NCBI GenBank assembly: GCA_905181625.1
Contig: CAJIYJ010000003.1
Span: 124,001 to 188,000 of the forward strand
Origin: an uncultured Flavobacteriaceae bacterium
GTDB lineage: Bacteria; Bacteroidota; Bacteroidia; Flavobacteriales; Flavobacteriaceae
Direction: 5' to 3'
DNA length: 64,000 nucleotides
The notes below the pieces were generated by a model that worked only from the letters and a program-made list of their open reading frames with translations, was not told the origin of the DNA and made no database searches. The position numbers and the translations under genes were made by a program. Within the stretch, counting starts at the first letter, position 1; each line of letters begins with the position of its first letter. Shown piece after piece: positions 48,766 to 58,074 of the stretch.

Positions 48766-50438
48766 TTATCTCTGTAAAAGGTGTAAGTTTTAATAAAAGA
48801 GTTGCCTGCCATATCTTCTATTTCAATCTCGACTTCGTTTTTTGATTTACTTAAATAGTTTGAGTCAAATTCATATGAAATTTGATTTTTTTTATACTCA
48901 TATTCAAATAACATCCATTTCCCATTTATTTTTCCTTTATACTTTTTAATTCCGCTTTCTTTGTCTGTGATTTTAAATTTTAAATATTTTTCATCTGAAA
49001 CCCAGTCACCATTTTTAAACTTTATGGGTTTAATCATCGGAGAAATTGAATCATTAATAATGTAATACAGTCCAGTTTTTTTAGTTTTTAATTCAAAATA
49101 ATTCAATGGATTTAGTTTTGATGATGCAAAAGATTCATTTCCTTCATGGTCTTTGACTGCTAAATAGTTTCCTTTATTGCTATTTGGATTTTTAAATTTT
49201 ATTTTAATGTTTTTATAAACAGCTATGTAGGGGTTGATGATTTTCAGTGTATCATTAAAATGTTCAATTTTTATTTTTCTGTTTTTTAAAAATGTATTTT
49301 TTGGAATATTAATGCTAGAATTTTTAAAATTAAAATCATATTTTAAGTTATTGTCTATTAGTTTTGAATATGAAATGTTTTGAGAATTAGTTGTTATTTT
49401 TTTAATTGTTTTATCATAAACTAACGGTATGTCAATTGTAATATAATTCCCTTTAATATCACTTGCCTTTATTTTGTATATAGATGTTCTCTGCGTGACG
49501 TCAACAAATCCATTATTTTTCTTAGAATAAATACTTAGATCATTTTCTTCCTCAATAAAAAGTTTTAATATTCTCTCTTTATTTTTTATATAATAAGAAT
49601 AATCTATTAGTGTGTTTATTTTAATTGATTCTTCAAAAAAGAAAGAGTCAAAAGACATCAGATTAATTAGATTGCCGTCTAGAAAAGTAGAAATTTCATA
49701 AATTCCATTTTTATTATTTGCCAAATCTTGTCTGTCAAATCCACTTAATCCAAAACTAACAAGACTATTTAATTTAATTTTTTCTGTTGTAAAGGTACTG
49801 TCATTTATTTTACTTAAAACTACTTTAGATGGTTCGCTTATATAACCTGACTTGTCTTTTTTGTACAAATACAAAGAATTTACAGTTGGTCTTCTAGTGT
49901 CCTTTATTTCAATTCCAAACAGCAAAGGGTTTATTGCTTTTTGACTTGAAGTTTTTCTTGTTTCAAAATGAAGGTGAGGGCCTGATGAACTCCCCGTATT
50001 TCCAGAAAATCCTATTATTTCGTTATTTAAAATTTTTAAATCATCTGACTTTAGGTAAAGGTCGACTTCATAAGATTGTTTTTTGTACTGAAATCTTTTA
50101 ACAAATTTTTCAATAGAATTATTGAATTTCTTTAAATGAGCATAAACTGTAGTGTAACCATTTGGATGATTAATATAAATTGCTTTTCCAAATCCTCCAT
50201 GGGAAACTTTAATTCTACTAACATACCCTTCAGCAGCGCTAATAACTTTAAAACCTTCTTTAAACTTGGTTTTTATGTCAATACCTGAATGAAAATGATT
50301 GGATCTAGATTCTCCAAAATTACCATTTAGAATTAATGGAATTTGAAGAGGATTAGAAAAATAATTTGTTGGATATTTTGTTTGTGAATTAATTAAGAAA
50401 GGAGTAATTGATAAAATAATTATAAAGAGTGATTTCAT
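48762..50438 (-). CDS. M23 family peptidase
   Basis: 558 residues, exported (signal MKSLFIIILSITPFLINSQ). The M23/LytM domain is at about 45-170: RSNHFHSGIDIKTKFKEG with the His-x-x-x-Asp zinc ligands, GYTTVYAHLKK and GPHLHFETR. A long C-terminal beta-rich part of unknown fold follows. Typical role: cell-wall cross-link hydrolysis or its regulation. It converges with the desulfurase, with overlapping ends. Confidence 0.9.
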   Translation of the reverse strand: MKSLFIIILSITPFLINSQTKYPTNYFSNPLQIPLILNGNFGESRSNHFHSGIDIKTKFKEGFKVISAAEGYVSRIKVSHGGFGKAIYINHPNGYTTVYAHLKKFNNSIEKFVKRFQYKKQSYEVDLYLKSDDLKILNNEIIGFSGNTGSSSGPHLHFETRKTSSQKAINPLLFGIEIKDTRRPTVNSLYLYKKDKSGYISEPSKVVLSKINDSTFTTEKIKLNSLVSFGLSGFDRQDLANNKNGIYEISTFLDGNLINLMSFDSFFFEESIKINTLIDYSYYIKNKERILKLFIEEENDLSIYSKKNNGFVDVTQRTSIYKIKASDIKGNYITIDIPLVYDKTIKKITTNSQNISYSKLIDNNLKYDFNFKNSSINIPKNTFLKNRKIKIEHFNDTLKIINPYIAVYKNIKIKFKNPNSNKGNYLAVKDHEGNESFASSKLNPLNYFELKTKKTGLYYIINDSISPMIKPIKFKNGDWVSDEKYLKFKITDKESGIKKYKGKINGKWMLFEYEYKKNQISYEFDSNYLSKSKNEVEIEIEDMAGNSFIKTYTFYRDN

Positions 50439-50492
50439 TTAAAATAATAATTTGAAATGTAAATTTAATATTTTTTAAAATTTGAACTCATA

Positions 50493-50524
50493 TTTGTTTA
50501 TGAATTTAAGTAACACTAAATTTG
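50493..50524 (+). promoter_or_regulatory. Promoter of the coiled-coil protein/zapA operon
   Basis: TTTG (50493-50496), a 20-base spacer and TAAATTTG (50517-50524) match the Bacteroidetes -33/-7 consensus fully. Predicted transcription starts about 14 bases before the ATG at 50544. Confidence 0.6.
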
Positions 50525-50543
50525 AATCAGATAGTATTTAATA

Positions 50544-50831
50544 ATGTCAAGATCTATTGATAATATTGTTCTTTTAGAATCAAACGTTAATAAATTAAAA
50601 TCATTAATAGTTAAGTTGAAAACTGAGAATTCGAAAATTATTAATGAGTTAAATTTAAAAGACGAATCATTAGTAAAAAAGTCTGATGAATTAAAAGATT
50701 GGAAAGAGAAATATAGATCATTAAAAATGGCAAATACTTTCTTGGGTAGTAATGATAAGTCATTAACAAAGCTTAAGATTAATAATCTTATAAAAGAGTT
50801 AGATAAGTGTATATTGAATTTAAGTTCTTAG
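50544..50831 (+). CDS. Small coiled-coil protein upstream of zapA
   Basis: 95 residues, almost entirely heptad-like coiled coil (VLLESNVNKLKSLIVKLKTE and LKDESLVKKSDELKDWKEKY) with no signal peptide. Its place directly before zapA is conserved in flavobacteria. By position and form it might be a ZapB-like division partner, but the sequence does not prove this. Confidence 0.75.
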   Translation: MSRSIDNIVLLESNVNKLKSLIVKLKTENSKIINELNLKDESLVKKSDELKDWKEKYRSLKMANTFLGSNDKSLTKLKINNLIKELDKCILNLSS

Positions 50832-50840
50832 TAAATTAGA

Positions 50841-51125
50841 GTGCAAAAAATTAAATTAACTATAGCTAATAGAGTTTATCCTCTAAATGTTCCTTTAGAA
50901 CAAGAAGAAGGATTGAGGACTGCATCTAAAAAGATAGAACTTATGTTAAAGCATTTTGAGGATAATTATGCTGTAAAAGACAAACAAGATGTTTTAGCAA
51001 TGTGTGCTTTACAGTTGGCAACTCAAACAGAAGAAGAGAATTTATCTGAAGCTAAAATTAATGAAGAAGTTAATAGTCGTCTTGAAAAAATTAATCAATC
51101 AATAAAAGATGCTATTAGCTCATAA
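50841..51125 (+). CDS. zapA: Cell division protein ZapA
   Basis: 94 residues. ZapA cross-links FtsZ filaments. The N-terminal domain (KLTIANRVYPLNVPLEQEEG), the LRTASKKIELML helix and the C-terminal coiled coil are as in the family. The start is GTG, 9 bases after the previous stop. Followed by the 6S RNA gene and rny. Confidence 0.88.
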   Translation: MQKIKLTIANRVYPLNVPLEQEEGLRTASKKIELMLKHFEDNYAVKDKQDVLAMCALQLATQTEEENLSEAKINEEVNSRLEKINQSIKDAISS

Positions 51126-51154
51126 CACGTTCATTTAAATAAAATTAAGTTACT

Positions 51155-51317
51155 GCCTACATCAATTTTTTTGATAAACTCAACGCGAATTTTTTTATAA
51201 AGGGTGAGTCAATTCTGCTAAAGCGTGCCTTTAATAAAGGATACTTGATCAGTTTGTTAGCCTTAATCTTGTTTTATAAGAGTTTATACAAAACATTCAT
51301 GATGTAGGCTTTTTTTT
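51155..51317 (+). ncRNA. ssrS: 6S RNA (6S-Flavo type)
   Basis: The 211-base zapA-rny gap holds a structured RNA. GCCTACATC (51155-51163) pairs perfectly with GATGTAGGC (51301-51309), closing a long rod, and is followed by eight T residues acting as a terminator. Imperfect pairing can be drawn inside the rod. Position between zapA and rny is where I expect the flavobacterial 6S RNA. 6S RNA binds the sigma-A holoenzyme and inhibits it in stationary phase. I saw no TAnnTTTG just upstream, so it may be processed from the zapA transcript. Confidence 0.75.
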
Positions 51318-51336
51318 AACTAAAATTAAAATAAGT

Positions 51337-52902
51337 ATGGAATTTACATTTACAAATATTATTATAACTCTTGTTGGAGTTGCAGCTGGGTTTATAATTT
51401 CAAAATTATTAGAAAAAACATCTATCACTAAAGGTCTTGAAAATGCTAATAATGAAGCTGCAAGAATTTTAAAGTCTGCAGAATCAGAAGGTGAAAATCT
51501 TAAAAAAGATAAAATATTTCAAGCTAAAGAGAGGTTTTTAGAATTGAAATCTGAACATGAAAAACATATTTTAAACAAAGAAAAAGATTTAAGCGAAGTT
51601 CAAAAAAGAATTAAGGATAAAGAATCTCAAATTTCCAACGAACTTTCCATAAATAAAAAAAACAATCAGAGTCTTATAGATAAGAATAATGCTCTAGATA
51701 AAAAATTAGAGTTGTTTGAAAAGAAAAGTGATCAAGTTGATAAAATGCACAAGGAGCAAGTTGAAAAACTTGAAAAACTATCTGGTTTATCAGCTATAGA
51801 TGCTAAAAATGAATTGGTTGAATCTTTAAAAGAAGAAGCTAAATCGAAGGCTTTAGAGTTGTCCCAGAGTATTGTTGAAGAAGCTAAACTTTCTGCTACT
51901 CAAGAGGCTAAAAAAATCATTATAAATACAATTCAAAGAGTAGGAACTGAAGAAGCTATTGATAATTGTGTTTCCGTTTTTAACATAGAATCTGATGATG
52001 TTAAGGGTAGAATAATAGGAAGAGAAGGAAGAAATATTCGTGCAATTGAAGCTGCAACTGGAGTTGAGATTATTGTTGATGACACGCCTGAAGCTATTAT
52101 TTTATCTTGTTTTGATTCTGTAAGAAGAGAGGTTGCTAGATTGTCTCTTCATAAATTAGTTACAGATGGTAGAATTCACCCTGCAAGAATAGAAGAGGTG
52201 GTAAAGAAAACAAGCAAAGAAATTGAAAATGAAATTATTGAAGTAGGTAAAAGAACTGTAATTGATCTAGGGATTCATGGTTTGAACCCTGCTTTAATAA
52301 AAGCGGTTGGTAGAATGAAGTATAGATCCTCTTACGGTCAAAATTTATTACAACATTCAAGAGAAGTTGCAAAGCTTTGTGGAATAATGTCCTCTGAGCT
52401 TGGATTAAATCCAAAAATTGCTAAAAGAGCTGGTTTGCTTCATGATATAGGTAAAGTTCCAGAAGAGGAAACAGAAACTCCTCATGCATTACTTGGAATG
52501 CAATGGGCTGAAAAATATGGTGAAAAACCAGATGTTTGTAATGCTATTGGAGCCCATCACGATGAGATTGAAATGAATAATTTAATTTCTCCAATAGTTC
52601 AGGTTTGTGATGCTATTTCAGGAGCAAGACCTGGGGCTAGAAGGCAAGTTTTGGATAGTTATATCCAACGACTTAAGGAGTTGGAGGAAATAGCGTATGG
52701 GTTTAAAGGTGTTAATAAGGCTTTTGCAATTCAGGCAGGTAGAGAGCTTAGGGTTATGGTTGAAAGCGAAAAAATATCTGATGATCACGCAGCGAAATTA
52801 TCTTTTGAGATATCTCAAAAGATTCAAACTGACATGACTTATCCAGGACAGGTTAAAGTCACAGTAATAAGAGAGACAAGAGCAGTTAACATAGCTACTT
52901 AG
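51337..52902 (+). CDS. rny: Ribonuclease Y
   Basis: 521 residues: N-terminal TM helix ([18 protein letters not shown]), a long coiled coil to about 190, a KH domain ([20 protein letters not shown]) and an HD domain ([25 protein letters not shown]). It starts mRNA decay at the membrane. Ends in the typical [11 protein letters not shown]. Converges with galE, overlapping by 8 bases. Confidence 0.96.
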   Translation: MEFTFTNIIITLVGVAAGFIISKLLEKTSITKGLENANNEAARILKSAESEGENLKKDKIFQAKERFLELKSEHEKHILNKEKDLSEVQKRIKDKESQISNELSINKKNNQSLIDKNNALDKKLELFEKKSDQVDKMHKEQVEKLEKLSGLSAIDAKNELVESLKEEAKSKALELSQSIVEEAKLSATQEAKKIIINTIQRVGTEEAIDNCVSVFNIESDDVKGRIIGREGRNIRAIEAATGVEIIVDDTPEAIILSCFDSVRREVARLSLHKLVTDGRIHPARIEEVVKKTSKEIENEIIEVGKRTVIDLGIHGLNPALIKAVGRMKYRSSYGQNLLQHSREVAKLCGIMSSELGLNPKIAKRAGLLHDIGKVPEEETETPHALLGMQWAEKYGEKPDVCNAIGAHHDEIEMNNLISPIVQVCDAISGARPGARRQVLDSYIQRLKELEEIAYGFKGVNKAFAIQAGRELRVMVESEKISDDHAAKLSFEISQKIQTDMTYPGQVKVTVIRETRAVNIAT

Positions 52903-53929
52903 ATATTTTTTTTTGCCATTTCCATGCAGATGCCATAGCTTGATCTAAGCTGAATTCGGCTGTCCAGTTAAGTTGTTTATTTGCTTTAGAAGTATCTGCG
53001 AAGGCGGAAATTATATCTCCAACTCTTCTTGATCCAATTTTGTACTTTAATTTAGTTTTAGAAACTTTTTCAAAACTTGTTATTGCTTCAAGAACAGAAG
53101 TTCCTTTTCCAGTACCAATATTATAATACTCGTAATTCTTAGAATGAGTACTATTAATCATGCTAATTAACGCGGCTGTATGAGCTTTAGCTAAATCAAC
53201 AACGTGAATGTAGTCTCTGATGCACGTTCCGTCTATTGTTGGATAGTCGTCGCCAAAGACAATTAATTCACTTCTTATTCCAGCTCCAGTCTGAGTAATA
53301 AAAGGAACTAGGTTTTGCGGAATTCCTAATGGTAACTCTCCAATTTCAGAAGATTCATGAGCTCCAATAGGGTTAAAGTATCTTAACGATATAGCTTTTA
53401 GATTTTTACTAGAACTAACTGTGTCAGTTATTATTTCTTCACAAATTTGTTTTGTATTTCCGTAAGGTGACTCAGCTTTTTTAATAGATTCTTTTTCTGT
53501 TATTGGAAGTATTTTTGCTTGTCCATAAACTGTGCATGATGAACTGAAAATAAAATTTATTGATTTATTTAATTTTTTTAATGCTTTTAAGACATTTACT
53601 AGAGAATAAATATTGTTCTCATAATAATCTAAAGGATTAGTGACGCTTTCCCCAACAGCTTTTGATGCAGCGAAATGAACGACTCCAGTTAAATCACTAT
53701 GTCTTTTAAATAAATCAATAACTAAATCAGGTTTTTTTAAATCAATATTTTCAAAAGCAATGTTTTTGCCTATAATATTTTTTAAACCATCCAAAACTTC
53801 AATTGATGAGTTAGATAGGTCGTCTACGATTACTATTTCAAAACCTTTTGATTGCAACTCAACTACTGTATGACTTCCTATATATCCTAGGCCACCAGTT
53901 ATAATTATTTTTGATGAATGATTAATCAT
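52895..53929 (-). CDS. galE: UDP-glucose 4-epimerase
   Basis: 344 residues, extended short-chain dehydrogenase. NAD-binding [15 protein letters not shown], catalytic Ser/Thr in FSSSCTVYG, YxxxK in [13 protein letters not shown] and the [16 protein letters not shown] segment are present. Interconverts UDP-glucose and UDP-galactose for surface sugars. Confidence 0.94.
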   Translation of the reverse strand: MINHSSKIIITGGLGYIGSHTVVELQSKGFEIVIVDDLSNSSIEVLDGLKNIIGKNIAFENIDLKKPDLVIDLFKRHSDLTGVVHFAASKAVGESVTNPLDYYENNIYSLVNVLKALKKLNKSINFIFSSSCTVYGQAKILPITEKESIKKAESPYGNTKQICEEIITDTVSSSKNLKAISLRYFNPIGAHESSEIGELPLGIPQNLVPFITQTGAGIRSELIVFGDDYPTIDGTCIRDYIHVVDLAKAHTAALISMINSTHSKNYEYYNIGTGKGTSVLEAITSFEKVSKTKLKYKIGSRRVGDIISAFADTSKANKQLNWTAEFSLDQAMASAWKWQKKISK

Positions 53930-54015
53930 TATATTTAATATATCTAGTAAAGATAAAAGTTTTTAAAACTAACTCTTTTACAAATTATGATTTATTTATA
54001 TTAGGGCAAACATTA

Positions 54016-55641
54016 ATGAATTACTTCATGAAATATTTTTACTCATTATTATTAATTTTAATTATTTCTTTTTTTGGTTGTTCTATAGAAAAATCATCCG
54101 ATACTAGGCCCAACATTTTATTTATTATGTCAGATGATCATGCGTATCAAGCTATAAGTGCTTATGACAATAGGTTAATTCAAACTCCTAATATTGATCG
54201 AATCGCAAAAGAGGGTATTTTATTTAGTAACGCTTCAGTAACTAATTCAATATGCGCTCCTTCAAGAGCAGTGATTTTGACAGGAAAGCATAGCCATATT
54301 AATGGAAAAATAGATAATGGCAAGCCCTTTGATACAACTCAAGTTACTTTTCCACAACTCTTTCAAAAGGCGGGTTATCAAACTGCAATGTTCGGTAAAC
54401 TTCATTTTGGAAACAACCCTAAAGGAGTAGATGATTTTTTAATTCTACCAGGTCAGGGAAGTTATATTAATCCAAAATTTATTAGTAAAGAAGGAGATAC
54501 AATCATTACTGGTTATGTAACAGACATTATTACAGATATCACTCTTAACTGGTTAGATAAGAAAAGGGATAAAGAAAAGCCATTTATGATGATGTATCTT
54601 CATAAAGCTCCACATAGACCTTGGTGGCCAAGTCCTGAAAAATTTGCTGAATTTTATGAAAAAACATTTCCTGAACCTGAAACTCTTTTTGATGATTATA
54701 AAGGTAGAGGAACCGCTTCAAAAACTGCCGAAATGAATATTTTAACTCATATGCAGTATATGCACGATAGTAAAATTAGACCAGAAACTTTAAAAGAGAT
54801 GGGTAGTGTTGAACCGGAAATTAAGTATATAAGAGGAGAGGAAGTGGTCAGGCCTGGTCCTAATGGATTTTTGGGCCCATATAACAGGGCTAATAAGGAA
54901 CAAAGATCTAAATATAATGTCACTCTTGATAAAATAAACTTAGATTTTAAAAATAATTGGCCTAATATGAACGATACCCAAAAGATGAAATGGAAATTTC
55001 AAAGGTATATGCAGGATTATTTAGGAACTATTTCTTCTGTTGATGATAATGTAGGAAGAGTTTTAGATTATTTAGATCGAAATGATTTAACAAAAAATAC
55101 AATAGTTGTTTATACTTCAGATCAAGGGTTTTATCTTGGAGAACACGGTTGGTTTGATAAAAGGTTTATTTATGATGAATCTTTTAAAACTCCACTATTA
55201 GTTAGATGGCCAAATGAAATAAAGCCAGGGACAACAAGTGATGAAATGGTTCAGAATTTAGATTTCGCTCAAACTTTTTTAGAAGCTGCAATGTTAGAAG
55301 TACCTGATGATATGCAAGGCGAGAGTTTAATGCCTTTACTAAAAGGAAATACTAAAGATTGGACTAGAGAAGCAGTGTATTACCATTATTATGAATATCC
55401 ATCTGTGCACATGGTTAAAAGACATTACGGAATAATTAATAAAGAATTTAAGTTAGTTCATTTTTATTACGATGTTAATGAGTGGGAGTTATATGATAGA
55501 AAAAATGATCCCAATGAAATGAACAATGTTTACAGTAATCCGGATTATAAGGAAGTGGTAGAAAAATTAACTCAAGAATTAAAGGAAATGAGAATTAAAT
55601 ATAAAGATTCAAAAGAGTTAGATGAAAGCTTTATTTATTAA
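54016..55641 (+). CDS. Cys-type sulfatase lipoprotein
   Basis: 541 residues. A lipoprotein signal ends in FFGC with the lipidated Cys at about 22. The alkaline-phosphatase-like domain has metal-binding IMSDDHAYQ, the active-site CAPSR at 80-84, in which the Cys is oxidised to formylglycine, TGKHSHING, and YTSDQGFYLGEHGWFDKRF. Such sulfatases desulfate algal or host glycans. It stands alone: no polysaccharide-utilisation genes (SusC/D, glycoside hydrolases) or formylglycine-generating enzyme are in the window, so the substrate is unknown. Confidence 0.9.
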   Translation: MNYFMKYFYSLLLILIISFFGCSIEKSSDTRPNILFIMSDDHAYQAISAYDNRLIQTPNIDRIAKEGILFSNASVTNSICAPSRAVILTGKHSHINGKIDNGKPFDTTQVTFPQLFQKAGYQTAMFGKLHFGNNPKGVDDFLILPGQGSYINPKFISKEGDTIITGYVTDIITDITLNWLDKKRDKEKPFMMMYLHKAPHRPWWPSPEKFAEFYEKTFPEPETLFDDYKGRGTASKTAEMNILTHMQYMHDSKIRPETLKEMGSVEPEIKYIRGEEVVRPGPNGFLGPYNRANKEQRSKYNVTLDKINLDFKNNWPNMNDTQKMKWKFQRYMQDYLGTISSVDDNVGRVLDYLDRNDLTKNTIVVYTSDQGFYLGEHGWFDKRFIYDESFKTPLLVRWPNEIKPGTTSDEMVQNLDFAQTFLEAAMLEVPDDMQGESLMPLLKGNTKDWTREAVYYHYYEYPSVHMVKRHYGIINKEFKLVHFYYDVNEWELYDRKNDPNEMNNVYSNPDYKEVVEKLTQELKEMRIKYKDSKELDESFIY

Positions 55642-55650
55642 ATAGAGTTG

Positions 55651-56259
55651 CTAGATACTTATATTATTAATATAAGTTTTAATACCAATCATATAATTAT
55701 CGAAAACTATATCATCATCATAAATTTTTCTAATTCCTCTTATCCCTTCAAAAGAGCCAATTAAACAGATGGCTAGGGCTCTGGGATTAACTTCTGAATG
55801 AATTTCTTTTTTTCTGATACCTTCTTGTATTGTATTGGCTAAAGTATCAACCCAGCTATCTATTAAATCCCTTAGAAGAATTCTAAAGTCACTTTCGTTA
55901 CAACCTATTTCATTAATTAAATTATTTGCAGGGCATCCTAATTGTTTTTCCTTTTCAGTATAGTTTTTAATTCTTTGGGTGAATACATATAATATTAGAT
56001 CAGGAATATTTTTGTTTTTATAATCTTTTAAGGGATTAATAAAGCCATTGTAAATTCTATTTTTGATAATTCCGTCAATAACTTTTTTTCCAATATCATT
56101 TTTGTTTTTAAAATGATGGTAAAAAGCTCCTTTTGAAAGAGAAGTCTGTTTCATTATGTCTGGAATACTAGTCTTGTTATAGCCTTGGCTATAGAACAAT
56201 TCAAAAGATTTATTTATTATTAAATCTTGGGTCTCTTTTGATTTAAGATCCTGTTGCAT
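55651..56259 (-). CDS. TetR/AcrR family regulator
   Basis: 202 residues. N-terminal helix-turn-helix (SFELFYSQGYNKTSIPDIMK, QTSLSKGAFYHHFKNKNDIG) and a C-terminal ligand domain with LGCPANNLINEIG, resembling the AcrR_C/TetR_C_6-like group. Divergent from the two secreted paralogs, with a palindrome in between, so it most likely controls them and itself. The ligand is unknown. Confidence 0.88.
   Translation of the reverse strand: MQQDLKSKETQDLIINKSFELFYSQGYNKTSIPDIMKQTSLSKGAFYHHFKNKNDIGKKVIDGIIKNRIYNGFINPLKDYKNKNIPDLILYVFTQRIKNYTEKEKQLGCPANNLINEIGCNESDFRILLRDLIDSWVDTLANTIQEGIRKKEIHSEVNPRALAICLIGSFEGIRGIRKIYDDDIVFDNYMIGIKTYINNISI
55657..55680. terminator. Possible shared terminator between sulfatase and tetR
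   Basis: ACTTATAT (55657-55664), a five-base loop and ATATAAGT (55670-55677) form a perfect 8-bp AT-only stem followed by TTTT. It lies within the last codons of the convergent tetR gene. The stem is weak, so confidence is low. Confidence 0.4.
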
Positions 56260-56329
56260 AACGAATTAAATAGTATTTTTCTAACTTTTAGATGTTAAAT
56301 ATAGTCAAATAGATGGAATAAACAGTATT

Positions 56330-56353
56330 AAAACATACATATATGCATGTTTT
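56330..56353. promoter_or_regulatory. Palindromic operator candidate for the TetR regulator
   Basis: A 24-base palindrome with halves AAAACATACATA and TATGCATGTTTT; only one base pair breaks the symmetry. It is centred in the 139-base gap between the divergent tetR and the first secreted paralog, where TetR-type dimers usually bind. Confidence 0.6.
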
Positions 56354-56398
56354 TAGCTTAATTAATTATATTAGCGAAATAACCATAAAATTTTACAA

Positions 56399-57172
56399 AT
56401 GAAAAAAATTAATTTAATCATGCTTTTATTGTTTTCAATAGCAATTTCTGCTCAAAACGTAATGAATAATTCTTACTTAGATGTTCCTTTAAACAAAGTG
56501 AATGATTTTTTAGAGTTGCACAAAAAAGTTGTTGACATGTCTAATGGTGAAGGTAGAACAATTGGAAACCATTGGGTTTATAGACATTGGTATGGAAATG
56601 ATCACAGTATAATGCTTGGCGATATATATCCTTCAGCTGAAGCTGCTGTTAAAGATGATTTTTGGGGAGTTTTAAACAAGAATATTGATGCACTTCCTGA
56701 TGATAAGAAAAAAGAAATGCAAGATGTTGTTGGTAAGTGGTGGGCGTATCACAACAATCATACAGATGAGATGAGATCTGTAGATTGGGAAAAAAATTGG
56801 CTTGGAAAAGAAAATCTTGATTTAGATATTCCTTATGTTTTTGTTGTAGGTAGCTACAATTCAAATGCGGGGAATCAAGAAATGATAGATGCATATATGG
56901 AATGGAGTGTTAAGCCTGGAGTAGAAAAAGGTGTTATGCTTTACGGAGGAGGTACATCTCATTTTATAGGCTCAGGTTCTGATGTTCAATTGTGGTCAGC
57001 TTATACAAATATTGCTGATTTTGCTGAAGCAAACGGTCCAAACTCTCAACGTAATTCAGAAGCTGCACCAAAATTCTGGAGTCTTGTAGAGGGCGCACAT
57101 TCGGATCAAATTTATATTCATGTTGGTCACACGATTGAAAAGAAATTTAATTTAGCTGGAAAAGACAAGTAA
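56399..57172 (+). CDS. Secreted protein of unknown function, paralog 1
   Basis: 257 residues. Signal peptide MKKINLIMLLLFSIAISAQ, so exported. Not recognised. It consists of two similar halves: each has a beta-strand-like start, a helix with charged residues, and an end with a conserved acidic motif (NHTDEMRS at about 120, AHSDQIYIH near 240). This looks like two ferredoxin-like or dimeric alpha/beta-barrel domains, but that is an inference from pattern. Rich in Trp and His (HWVYRHWYGNDHS). Homologous to the next gene, 19 bases apart; divergent from the TetR gene. Not an obvious enzyme. Confidence 0.75.
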   Translation: MKKINLIMLLLFSIAISAQNVMNNSYLDVPLNKVNDFLELHKKVVDMSNGEGRTIGNHWVYRHWYGNDHSIMLGDIYPSAEAAVKDDFWGVLNKNIDALPDDKKKEMQDVVGKWWAYHNNHTDEMRSVDWEKNWLGKENLDLDIPYVFVVGSYNSNAGNQEMIDAYMEWSVKPGVEKGVMLYGGGTSHFIGSGSDVQLWSAYTNIADFAEANGPNSQRNSEAAPKFWSLVEGAHSDQIYIHVGHTIEKKFNLAGKDK

Positions 57173-57190
57173 TTAAAAAAAATTATAAAA

Positions 57191-57997
57191 ATGAAAAAAA
57201 TAATATTTTTACTAACTTTTCTTGTGTCGATTAATACAGTAGCACAAGAAATACATTCTGTTTACACTTTAGATGTGCCCCGTTCAAAGGCAAGTGATTT
57301 TGTTAAAATGCACAAACAGTTTATGGATATTTACTACATGGGCTCTGAAGATAATAAAATGGAATCAACTTGGTTGTTTTCTCATACATATGGTAGTGAT
57401 TTCACTTTTAAGGTGATTGAAGTTTATCCAGATATTTTAGCTCAAGCTAGTGCTGTAAATTATGGAACTGAAGTGTCTAAAAATATTGATGCTATGGGTA
57501 TTTCATACGATGAGAAGAAGATGTTAAAAGATGAGTGGTCTACTTATTTTCAATTATTTCTAGAAGGTCATGATGATGAAGTTAGAGTCACTTTTGAGAA
57601 ACAATTTTTCATTTCTGAAAAGGACATTGATTTTTCAAAAAAACACATCGTAGTGTTTAATAGTAATAATCCTAAATGGAAAGATAGAGAAGAATATATT
57701 TCTTTATGGAATAAATTCACAAGACAACCAGCTATTGATTTAGGTGAAGCTTTGGCAATAGTTCCGTCAGGTCATTATAGTGGAAGCTCTTATACTTTTC
57801 AGGCTGCTCTATGGTACAGTTCTTGGGATTCTTTTTTGGTGAATCAGAATAGTTTAGAGAATTCTGGTCCAATGTCAGATCAGAGGAAAAGAATGTGGGA
57901 TATTGGAGGAAATCATTCAGATGAAATAACAACTTTTTTAGGATGTAACTGGTCTAGTAAAGGAACTCCTTCTAAAACTTTTACGATCGCTAAATAA
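57191..57997 (+). CDS. Secreted protein of unknown function, paralog 2
   Basis: 268 residues with signal peptide MKKIIFLLTFLVSINTVAQ. Clearly paralogous to the gene before it: both share LDVPxxKxxDFxxxHK, IYP/VYP with a following KNIDA-type segment, a half-domain end GHDDEVR, and a final NHSDEITTFLG. Tandem duplication followed by strong divergence is the likely origin. It ends in front of a strong terminator, so the two genes form one transcription unit. Function unknown. Confidence 0.75.
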   Translation: MKKIIFLLTFLVSINTVAQEIHSVYTLDVPRSKASDFVKMHKQFMDIYYMGSEDNKMESTWLFSHTYGSDFTFKVIEVYPDILAQASAVNYGTEVSKNIDAMGISYDEKKMLKDEWSTYFQLFLEGHDDEVRVTFEKQFFISEKDIDFSKKHIVVFNSNNPKWKDREEYISLWNKFTRQPAIDLGEALAIVPSGHYSGSSYTFQAALWYSSWDSFLVNQNSLENSGPMSDQRKRMWDIGGNHSDEITTFLGCNWSSKGTPSKTFTIAK

Positions 57998-58022
57998 TTT
58001 ATATATTTAAATATAAACTTTA

Positions 58023-58051
58023 AAAACCCAAGTTTATTCTTGGGTTTTTTT
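58023..58051 (+). terminator. Intrinsic terminator after the paralog pair
   Basis: AAAACCCAAG (58023-58032) pairs with CTTGGGTTTT (58039-58048) over a 6-base loop, followed by more T residues. A strong 10-bp stem. Confidence 0.85.
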
Positions 58052-58074
58052 ATTTAATTTTTAAGTTTATTATT

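Noticed and set aside
51126-51336. Missed small protein gene or tRNA between zapA and rny
   Set aside because: No coding-like frame and no cloverleaf with a TTCGA-type T-loop; the closing stem and T tract fit a 6S RNA.
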